The position numbers and the translations under genes were made by a program. A model generated the notes under the pieces. That model did no database searches. It was not told where the DNA came from and saw nothing but the letters and a program-made list of their open reading frames with translations. Source: Lachnospiraceae bacterium UBA7729 (GTDB taxonomy: Bacteria > Bacillota > Clostridia > Lachnospirales > Lachnospiraceae). Taken from it: a DNA stretch of 22,997 nucleotides. The stretch lies in the NCBI GenBank assembly GCA_002482005.1, contig DLFD01000012.1, positions 1 through 22,997 of the forward strand, in the 5' to 3' direction. Positions 7,624-13,416 of this stretch are shown here, piece by piece; position 1 is the stretch's first letter; the number at the start of each line of letters is the position of its first letter.

Positions 7624-8820
7624 TTAATCATTATCCTTACAAATATGTTGATCCGTTTCTTCCAGGATCCCGGACTTTCTGACCGCTTCCACCGCTTCCG
7701 CGATCTTCTCCGGAGGCAGGACCAGCGCAAATCTCACGTATCCCTCACCGAGCGGACCGAAGCTGGAGCCAGGCGTACAGATGACTCCGCTCTTCTCGAT
7801 CAGGTCCAGGCAGAACTGCATGGAGCTTTTGTACTTCTTCGGAATCGGTGCCCATACAAACATGGAACCGTGACTGTTGACCATATTCCAGCCGATCGAC
7901 CGGAATCCTCCGCAGAGGGCATCCCGACGCTCCTGATACTTCCTGCACTGCTCCTTCACGGAGTCAAGCGGTCCCGTAAGGGCAGCGATCGCAGCCTCCT
8001 GAAGCGGAAGGAACATGCCGAAGTCGATCTGGGTGTGGAGCTTCTTATAAGCCTGCACTACATCGCTGCGGCCGACCAGGAAACTGATCCGGGCGCCGGT
8101 CAGATTGAAACTCTTGGACAGGGAGAAGAACTCGACTCCGACGTCCATGGCTCCCGGATAGCTCAGGAAACTCTTTCCCTCGACACCGTCGAAGATGATG
8201 TCGCTGTAGGCATTGTCGTGTACGATCAGGATATCATACTTCTTCGCGAAGGCGATGATCTCCTCGTAGACTTCCGGCGTTCCGACCGAGCCCATCGGGT
8301 TGGACGGCAGAGAGACAACCATGTATTTTGCTCTTCTCGCCACATCCTCCGGAATATCGGCGACCCTTGGCAGGAAGCCATTCTCCTCCGTCATCGGATA
8401 ATAGTAAGGTTCGGCGCCTGCCATCTTGGCTCCCGTGATGAAGACCGGATAACAGGGAGTCGGGAGAAGGACCGTATCTCCTTCGTTACAGAGCACCATG
8501 CCGATGTGGCCCATGCCTTCCTGAGTCCCGTTGCAGCTCTGGATCTGGTCCGGCTGAAGCGTCACACCGAATCTCTTCTTATAATATCCGATGACCGCCT
8601 CCACAAGCCTGTCAGAATCGCGGAGTGCGTATTTCCAGTTGTCCTGGCTTTTGGCGGCCTCGATCAGTGCCTTCCTGATATGTGCAGGGGTCTCGAAGTC
8701 TGGTGTCCCCACGCTCAGGTTGTAGATCGTCCTCCCCTGTCTCTCCAGAGCGATCTTCTTCTCATTCAGCGCCGCGAAGATCTCGTCTCCGAAGCGGTTC
8801 AGTGTCCTGCTGAATTCCAT
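7624..8820 (-). CDS. PLP-dependent class I/II aminotransferase
   Basis: A 398-residue fold-type I aminotransferase. Residues visible: Asn174 in SNPMG, Asp202 (contacts the PLP ring nitrogen), Tyr205, the Schiff-base Lys236 in FFSLSKSFNLTGAR, Arg244 (phosphate) and a C-terminal Arg in EGYVRFALV that would hold the substrate carboxylate. It resembles the alanine/aromatic/LL-diaminopimelate aminotransferase group, but the substrate cannot be set by motif. GAGGAGAGG precedes the ATG. It sits between a D-2-hydroxyacid dehydrogenase gene and an amino acid importer on the same strand. A role in turning an imported amino acid into its 2-oxo acid is a reasonable inference. Confidence 0.92.
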   Translation of the reverse strand: MEFSRTLNRFGDEIFAALNEKKIALERQGRTIYNLSVGTPDFETPAHIRKALIEAAKSQDNWKYALRDSDRLVEAVIGYYKKRFGVTLQPDQIQSCNGTQEGMGHIGMVLCNEGDTVLLPTPCYPVFITGAKMAGAEPYYYPMTEENGFLPRVADIPEDVARRAKYMVVSLPSNPMGSVGTPEVYEEIIAFAKKYDILIVHDNAYSDIIFDGVEGKSFLSYPGAMDVGVEFFSLSKSFNLTGARISFLVGRSDVVQAYKKLHTQIDFGMFLPLQEAAIAALTGPLDSVKEQCRKYQERRDALCGGFRSIGWNMVNSHGSMFVWAPIPKKYKSSMQFCLDLIEKSGVICTPGSSFGPLGEGYVRFALVLPPEKIAEAVEAVRKSGILEETDQHICKDND

Positions 8821-8894
8821 AATATCCTCTCCTCACGCCGCCTCATCTTCCATATCTTCCCGTATCAGGTCCATCCGGCGGCACATTTTCGGAT

Positions 8895-8903
8895 ATTGTA
8901 GCA
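8895..8903 (-). promoter_or_regulatory. Extended -10 promoter of the aminotransferase gene
   Basis: On the minus strand this reads TG-C-TACAAT, an extended -10 with five of six consensus bases. No good -35 is visible. It lies about 75 bp before the start codon, just after the dehydrogenase terminator. Confidence 0.5.
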
Positions 8904-8946
8904 CATATGAGGAAAGTCCGTCCTGTTATTATGTATGTCCGAATAA

Positions 8947-8968
8947 ACTCCGAAATCTTTTCGGGAGT
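8947..8968 (-). terminator. Terminator of the D-2-hydroxyacid dehydrogenase gene
   Basis: Stem ACTCC(C)GAAA / TTTCGGAGT with an AGA loop and one bulged C, followed on the minus strand by TTATT. The stop codon is at its edge. The T-tract is short, so termination may be partial. Confidence 0.55.
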
Positions 8969-9951
8969 CAATGAACTTCGTGAGGATTGGGGATTCCCCT
9001 GCCCCAGCAGTCGACGCTCTCAAAGATGCCTTTCACCATCGACTCGACGGCATCGTCCGTGTAGAAGGCGGTGTGAGGCGAGAGGATGACGTTCGGGAAG
9101 GATCTGAGGATACTCATCTCATCATTCCGGATGACGTCACCTTCCCGGTTGTAGTAGTAAAGACCCGCCTCATGTTCAAGGACATCCAGTGCGGCTCCGC
9201 CCACCTTTCCACTCTCAAGGGCATCGATCAGGGCATCCGTATCGATCAGGGCTCCGCGCGCAGCATTGACGATCAGCACCCCATCCCTGCACTTTGCAAA
9301 TGCTTCTCTGCTGAAGATGTGATAGTTGGCGGCATTGGCCGGCGCGTGCAGGGTGATGATGTCCGACTGCGTAAGGAGTTCATCCGCAGACACATACTCT
9401 GCATACTTCTTTACTTCTTCATTCTGATACGGATCGTAAGCCAGGATCCTGCAGCCGAAACCGGACAGGGACTTTATGACCGTGCGTCCGATACGGCCGG
9501 TCCCGATGACGCCGACCGTACAGCCGGAGATATCCCTTCCCATCTTTCCCTTCAGCTGGAAATCCTGGACCTCAGCCCGCTTCAGGATCGGGACCATCTT
9601 CCGGAGAAGCATCAGCATCATCATGATGGAATAATTGGCGACTCCGCCCGGCGCGTAGCTGACATTGGATACCTTCATGCCAAGTCTCCCGGCTTCCTGC
9701 ATATCGATATGGTCGTAGCCGATGCTGCGGCAGGGAAGATACTTCACTCCCATCTCATGAAATGCGTCAACGTAAGCCTTGCTCATATCGCAGGGTGTCG
9801 AACTGACCGCATCACATCCCTCTGCCAGACTGATATTATCTGCATTCGGGTAATCTGCAGTCCAGGCGAAATCGATACCGTACTCCTTTCTGAACTTCTC
9901 TGCATAGGGAAGTTCATCGAACGGGCGAAGTGAATAAAACATGATCTTCAT
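8968..9951 (-). CDS. D-2-hydroxyacid dehydrogenase (D-lactate/D-2-hydroxyisocaproate dehydrogenase family)
   Basis: A 327-residue NAD-linked enzyme that reduces 2-oxo acids to D-2-hydroxy acids in the cytoplasm. The Rossmann motif GTGRIG is at residues 150-155 with Asp173 (AYDP) for the adenosine ribose, predicting NADH. The catalytic set is Arg232 (NAARG), Glu259/261 (DVLEHE) and His293 (LSPHTAF). The C-terminal LDVLEHEAGLYYYNREG block is typical of the D-LDH/HicDH/VanH branch. The frame extends upstream to a TTG at 9996, but the ATG at 9951 begins exactly where family members do (MKIMFYSLRPFD); its ribosome site (AAAGAGAAAC) is modest. The adjoining aminotransferase and amino acid importer suggest amino acid fermentation (2-oxo acid to 2-hydroxy acid), although plain D-lactate formation is equally possible. 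Confidence 0.93.
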   Translation of the reverse strand: MKIMFYSLRPFDELPYAEKFRKEYGIDFAWTADYPNADNISLAEGCDAVSSTPCDMSKAYVDAFHEMGVKYLPCRSIGYDHIDMQEAGRLGMKVSNVSYAPGGVANYSIMMMLMLLRKMVPILKRAEVQDFQLKGKMGRDISGCTVGVIGTGRIGRTVIKSLSGFGCRILAYDPYQNEEVKKYAEYVSADELLTQSDIITLHAPANAANYHIFSREAFAKCRDGVLIVNAARGALIDTDALIDALESGKVGGAALDVLEHEAGLYYYNREGDVIRNDEMSILRSFPNVILSPHTAFYTDDAVESMVKGIFESVDCWGRGIPNPHEVH

Positions 9952-10005
9952 GGTAAAGTTTCTCTTTCTGTACAGCCTTCTGATCTTTCCTTGCAATACC
10001 TTCTC

Positions 10006-10014
10006 ATTCTATCA
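10006..10014 (-). promoter_or_regulatory. Extended -10 promoter of the D-2-hydroxyacid dehydrogenase gene
   Basis: On the minus strand TG-A-TAGAAT, a near-consensus extended -10, predicting a start near 9999 and a leader of about 48 nt. A TTGAAC lies upstream but at too long a spacing to be a normal -35. Confidence 0.5.
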
Positions 10015-10067
10015 CAGAGGTAACGTCCTGACGGTTCAAAAATCTGCACATCCCGTATTCCTCGGCT

Positions 10068-10159
10068 GATCTTTCGCTTTCCGGCCAGCGGATCTTTCGC
10101 TTTCCGGCCGGCTGATTTTTCGCTTTCCGGCCGGCTGATCTTTCGCTTTCCGGCCAGCG
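10068..10159. repeat. Four tandem copies of a 23-bp repeat
   Basis: The unit GATCTTTCGCTTTCCGGCC plus a 4-base variable end (AGCG or GGCT) occurs four times head to tail: 10068-10090, 10091-10113, 10114-10136, 10137-10159. Copies 1 and 4 are identical; the others differ at the end and at one C/T. The 23-bp period is not a multiple of three, so the array is not a coding repeat. It lies between the divergent dehydrogenase and NifX-FKBP genes and directly abuts a transporter gene remnant. Confidence 0.9.
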
Positions 10160-10330
10160 GACGATGACAGTTATGTGAATAATGTGCTTCAGCAGTCCTC
10201 TTCTGCTCCCGGAATGCTTGATCTCATCTGCCTCTGCATGCCCCTGGTCCTCAGCATCGTAATCACCATCCTCCTGTCAGAGCTGAACGTGGAGAAAGCA
10301 GACGAAGATCTTCGTGAAAAAGAAGGTTGA
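10160..10330 (+). pseudogene. Decayed 3' end of a GPH/MFS-type sugar transporter
   Basis: From 10160 to the TGA at 10328-10330 the plus strand reads 56 codons. They begin DDDSYVNNVLQQSSSAPG, continue with one hydrophobic segment (about 20 residues, ICLCMPLVLSIVITILL) and end in a charged tail (LNVEKADEDLREKEG). This order (YV-x-Q-S-A-x-G, last transmembrane helix, charged tail) is what the C terminus of glycoside-pentoside-hexuronide transporters looks like. The rest of the gene is absent: the 23-bp repeat array begins immediately upstream and a stop lies within it in the same frame. No start codon with a ribosome site is evident. The alternative is an unrelated small membrane protein starting at the internal ATG (10214). 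Recognition is by eye only. Confidence 0.4.
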
Positions 10331-10332
10331 TG

Positions 10333-10362
10333 TTGACCGCTCTCCATCTTATCCGTTATACT
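10333..10362 (+). promoter_or_regulatory. Sigma-A type promoter of the NifX-FKBP gene
   Basis: -35 TTGACC (10333-10338), 18-bp spacer, -10 TATACT (10357-10362); five of six consensus bases in each box. Start predicted near 10369, leader about 43 nt. Confidence 0.75.
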
Positions 10363-10411
10363 GAATTTCATAGCATCAAATTTAATGACACACCAAAAGG
10401 AGAAATTCAGT
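10360..10411. repeat. 10-bp perfect inverted repeat spanning -10 box to start codon
   Basis: ACTGAATTTC (10360-10369) and GAAATTCAGT (10402-10411) are perfect reverse complements, 32 bp apart. The first overlaps the -10 box and transcription start; the second ends at the base before the ATG and overlaps the AAGGAG ribosome site. Confidence 0.6.
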
Positions 10412-11290
10412 ATGCGTATTGCAGTTACTTACGATAACGGGAATGTCTTCCAGCACTTCGGAAGAAGCCAGCAGTTCAAGGTTTATACGATCGAGAACGG
10501 TGAAGTAAAGGATTCCGAAGTGGTCTCCACCGGTACCATCGCTCACGAAGCCCTTGCGGGACTGCTCAGCGGGAAAGGCGTTGCAGCAGTCATCTGCGGA
10601 GGCATCGGACCAGGTGCCCAGAATGCCCTTGACGAGGCCGGGATCACGATCTACCCGGGAGCGGAAGGGAACGCCGACGAGGCAGTTGCAGCATTTCTTC
10701 GCGGAGAGCTCGGCCAGGGAACCGCAAACTGCGACCATCATGATCATCACGAGAACGAAAGCGCAGAGGCAGGCAGCGAAGAAGGCTGCAGCGGCTGCGG
10801 CGAAGGCGGATGTTCCGGCGGGTGCGGCGGATGCGGCGGCCCGAGAGAGGTCATCTATCCTGGAAAGAACGCCGGAAAGACCGTCAAAGTTCATTACAGG
10901 GGAACTTTCAATGACGGGTCCCAGTTCGATTCCTCCTATGACCACGGAGAGCCGCTTGAGTTCGTCTGCGGAACCGGCATGATGATCCCAGGTTTTGACA
11001 AGGCTGTTGTGGACATGGAAGTCGGTGAAAGCACTGATATCCACCTGATGCCGGAAGATGCTTACGGAGAACGTGATGAGCGCAATGTCCTTGAGCTTAA
11101 GATCGCAGAGCTTCCAGGGTCCGAGGATCTGACTGTCGGCCAGAGAGTCTTCCTTCAGGATGACTACGGACGTCACTTCCCGGTCATCGTTACTTCCAAG
11201 GATGCCCTGAACATCACCCTCGATGCCAATCACGAGATGGCAGGGAAGGAACTGAACTTCCATATCGAACTTGTCTCTGTGGAAGACTGA
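10412..11290 (+). CDS. NifX/NifB-type cofactor-binding domain fused to SlyD-like FKBP prolyl isomerase
   Basis: A 292-residue three-part protein. Residues 1-106 are a dinitrogenase iron-molybdenum cofactor domain (NifX/NifB C-terminal type), starting MRIAVTYDNGNVFQHFG and including the VICGGIGPGAQNAL loop. Residues 107-143 form a Cys/His/Gly-rich linker with one Cys-Asp-HisHis-Asp-HisHis cluster and five further cysteines spaced CxxC, x4, C, x3, C, xx, C. Residues 144-292 are an FKBP-type peptidyl-prolyl isomerase of the SlyD type (VKVHYRGTFNDGSQFDSS ... MIPGFDKAVVDMEVGE) with the flap insert chaperone domain near residues 218-270. SlyD normally carries its metal-binding Cys/His tail at the C terminus; here it lies between two domains. 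A metal-handling foldase is inferred. The ATG at 10412 follows AAGGAG; a longer frame from 10385 has no site. Confidence 0.9.
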   Translation: MRIAVTYDNGNVFQHFGRSQQFKVYTIENGEVKDSEVVSTGTIAHEALAGLLSGKGVAAVICGGIGPGAQNALDEAGITIYPGAEGNADEAVAAFLRGELGQGTANCDHHDHHENESAEAGSEEGCSGCGEGGCSGGCGGCGGPREVIYPGKNAGKTVKVHYRGTFNDGSQFDSSYDHGEPLEFVCGTGMMIPGFDKAVVDMEVGESTDIHLMPEDAYGERDERNVLELKIAELPGSEDLTVGQRVFLQDDYGRHFPVIVTSKDALNITLDANHEMAGKELNFHIELVSVED

Positions 11291-11303
11291 AAAACCTGAT
11301 AAG

Positions 11304-11341
11304 AAAGAGGCCGCCTCCCATCATCGGGAGACGGCCTCTTT
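11304..11341. terminator. Bidirectional terminator between convergent genes
   Basis: 16-bp stem, arms 11304-11319 and 11326-11341, with A3/T3 ends and one non-Watson-Crick position (C-A on +, G-U on -). It lies 13 bp after the NifX-FKBP stop and 11 bp before the stop of the convergent secreted-protein gene. Confidence 0.88.
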
Positions 11342-11352
11342 CATTCCTGTTC

Positions 11353-11934
11353 TTATTTGATCTTCAGTCTCATCGTATAAGATGCTTTCCTGTTGAGACC
11401 TGCAAAGACAATATAGATAAGCTGATTCTTCTTCAGCTTCAGGGTCGTCTTGTGCATGAATGCGAACGTCCCGAGGCCTCCCTTGACATGGAGATAGCTT
11501 CTGTCATAAAGAGATCTCACGCTTGCCATAAACCTGTCCGTACCAAGATAAAGGTAAGGAACCCTCTTCTCATCGTATTCTGTCTTCAGCTTGTACTGAT
11601 GAAGCTTGCTGTTCATGAGGATCACGGCTGCTCCCTGCTGCTCAAGCGCACTGCTGTTCACCAGCCTGCTGAAAGTGAATGTATACTTTCCTGCCTTCGG
11701 CGCCCTGAACTTTACAAGTCCTGTCTGACGGAACACGACCCTCGATGATCCTTTCCAGACAGGCTTTGCGCTTTTGATTGCGTCTTTGTCTTTTGTCTTC
11801 TCGGTGACAACTTTGGTCCTGACTGTCCGGATCTTCGCCTGTACCTGATACGGACGTGCGAGAACCATGCTGAATGTCATCAGGATGCATGCAAGCAGCA
11901 TCCGCAGCAAGTTTCGTCTCGCGTTCGTTCTCAT
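11353..11934 (-). CDS. Small secreted protein of unknown function
   Basis: A 193-residue protein with an N-terminal signal peptide: basic MRTNARRNLL, a hydrophobic core to about residue 25, likely cleavage around VQAKI. The mature part is very basic and rich in beta-strand patterns. It contains a block VVFRQTGLVKFRAPKAGKYTFTF that resembles beta-sandwich modules of the pre-peptidase C-terminal kind found in clostridial surface proteins. There is no LPXTG, lipobox or catalytic motif. The start at 11934 follows GGGAGGAAT; a GTG five codons upstream lies in the same frame but without a site. Promoter and leader hairpins lie upstream (about 11955-12025). It appears monocistronic. Function cannot be assigned. 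Confidence 0.8.
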   Translation of the reverse strand: MRTNARRNLLRMLLACILMTFSMVLARPYQVQAKIRTVRTKVVTEKTKDKDAIKSAKPVWKGSSRVVFRQTGLVKFRAPKAGKYTFTFSRLVNSSALEQQGAAVILMNSKLHQYKLKTEYDEKRVPYLYLGTDRFMASVRSLYDRSYLHVKGGLGTFAFMHKTTLKLKKNQLIYIVFAGLNRKASYTMRLKIK

Positions 11935-12016
11935 AGATTCCTCCCTCACTTTCCCCGGATACCCGATCCGGAACCATCATGCGTCGAAAGCAGATTGAGA
12001 CGCATCGATAGGAAGA

Positions 12017-12025
12017 AGTATAACA
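12017..12025 (-). promoter_or_regulatory. Extended -10 promoter of the secreted-protein gene
   Basis: On the minus strand TG-T-TATACT, near-consensus extended -10. The predicted leader of about 75 nt carries two hairpins: ATGCGTC/GACGCAT (11979-12005) and CCGGAT/ATCCGG (11955-11971), the latter close to the ribosome site. Confidence 0.55.
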
Positions 12026-12065
12026 CCTTTTTCCTGAAAACGCTTCTGTTTTATTCCGGTATCTC

Positions 12066-13115
12066 TCATCTTACCTTGATGACAGCCTTGACCAGATCCG
12101 TTTTGTTCGTGACACATTCCTGATAAGCATCATTGATATGGTCAAAGTCGAACTCATGGGTCACGATCTGCTTCACGTCGATCGCACCCTTGGCAACTGC
12201 AGCGATCGCCTTCGGGAAGATGTTGCGATAGCGGAATACAGACTTGATCGTCAGCTCCTTGTCCATGATCTGAGCAAAGCTGTAACTGATCTCCGATTTC
12301 GTGGAGATCCCGACCAGGATGACGGTCCCGCCGCGTCTCGCGATATAAGCTGTCTGCTGAATGCATACCGGAGCTCCGCTGGTATCAAAGACCTTATCCA
12401 CACCACGGCCTTCCGTGATCTTCATGATCTCCTCGACTGCATCCTTCTCTCTGCTGTCGATCACGATATCCGCACCAAGTTCTTTCGCCTTCTGAAGTCT
12501 TGCCGGTACTACATCTGCTACGATGATCTGACCTGCGCCATGTGCTTTTGCAGAAAGGAGCGTGCAGAGACCGATGCATCCACTGCCGAGGATGGCAACT
12601 GTATCGCCGACCTGGACATCACCCTGGTTTGCTGCGTGGAAGCCTACGGAAAGCGGTTCGATCAGGGCTCCCTCCTTTGTGCTGACATTATCCGGCAGCT
12701 TGAAACACCAGTCAGCCGGATGCGCAATATATTCCTCATTGCATCCCGGGATCGGCGGAGTCGCGAGGAAACGGACATCCGGGCACAGATTATAATAACC
12801 TGTCTTGCAGAACTCACAGTGTCCGCAGGTAACTCCCGGCTCAAGCGCGACACGGTCGCCCACTTTCAGGCTCGTTACGCCTTCTCCAAGCTCCACGACA
12901 GTTCCCGCCGCTTCGTGTCCGAGCATATAGTCCTGACTCAGATCCACCTCGTAGGCTCCGACTTTTCCGTTGTGGTAATAATGAACATCTGATCCGCAGA
13001 TCCCGATGTACTCCAGGGCAACTACAACCTCCCCTTTCTTCGGAACAGGTCTGTCGATCTCCTTGATGATCATGTTATCAAGACCGCGCATGAAAGCGCC
13101 CTTCTGCTTTGCCAT
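12066..13115 (-). CDS. Zinc-dependent NAD alcohol dehydrogenase, sorbitol/xylitol dehydrogenase type
   Basis: A 349-residue medium-chain dehydrogenase. Catalytic zinc ligands Cys40 (GICGSD), His67 and Glu68 (GHEAAG) are present, as is the full structural zinc set Cys97, Cys100, Cys103, Cys111. The Rossmann motif is GSGCIG, followed by an acidic residue at the end of the second strand (IVADVVPAR), which predicts NAD over NADP. The VHYYHNGKVG block after the first zinc ligand is the hallmark of polyol dehydrogenases (sorbitol, xylitol). It oxidises a polyol to a ketose or the reverse. AAAGGAGG precedes the ATG. No polyol transporter or kinase adjoins, so the substrate is uncertain and the gene seems to stand alone. 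Confidence 0.93.
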   Translation of the reverse strand: MAKQKGAFMRGLDNMIIKEIDRPVPKKGEVVVALEYIGICGSDVHYYHNGKVGAYEVDLSQDYMLGHEAAGTVVELGEGVTSLKVGDRVALEPGVTCGHCEFCKTGYYNLCPDVRFLATPPIPGCNEEYIAHPADWCFKLPDNVSTKEGALIEPLSVGFHAANQGDVQVGDTVAILGSGCIGLCTLLSAKAHGAGQIIVADVVPARLQKAKELGADIVIDSREKDAVEEIMKITEGRGVDKVFDTSGAPVCIQQTAYIARRGGTVILVGISTKSEISYSFAQIMDKELTIKSVFRYRNIFPKAIAAVAKGAIDVKQIVTHEFDFDHINDAYQECVTNKTDLVKAVIKVR

Positions 13116-13212
13116 CTTTTCATCCTCCTTTATCGCAGAGCATCTGTTTATCGCTTTTTAAGCAGCACATACAATATATCCCGTTGCCTTTATCATATTA
13201 TGCTGTTGTTCT

Positions 13213-13240
13213 TATATAGATTAAATGTATTTTACCACAA
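13213..13240 (-). promoter_or_regulatory. Possible promoter of the polyol dehydrogenase gene
   Basis: Minus strand TTGTGG (13235-13240), 16-bp spacer, TATATA (13213-13218). Boxes match three and four of six consensus bases. The 300-bp gap between the dehydrogenase and cstA otherwise holds only the hairpin at 13337-13378. Confidence 0.35.
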
Positions 13241-13336
13241 GATGGATAACACATGCCGCATATTCGTGCGATATTTCAAGCCTATTTCAGACAAGTGATA
13301 TGACAGAGCTCATCTGTCAGATGGGTCATGCAGAAG

Positions 13337-13378
13337 ATGGCGGATCCATTGCTCCGCTTTAAGCGATGGGTCCGCCAT
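13337..13378. other. Long hairpin downstream of cstA
   Basis: Arms 13337-13353 and 13362-13378 (17 positions, 8-base loop). Fifteen positions are Watson-Crick. The other two are G-U on the plus strand but C-A mismatches on the minus strand. No T-tract follows on either side. It may end or protect the cstA transcript, but pairing is better in the opposite sense. Confidence 0.6.
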
Positions 13379-13416
13379 GATGAAAGTCAGTATGTTCTTA
13401 TGAAATCTCCGTCAGC

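Noticed and set aside
10189..10371. 60-codon minus-strand frame between the repeats and the NifX-FKBP gene
   Set aside because: It is antisense to the transporter remnant and runs through the NifX-FKBP promoter; no ribosome site.
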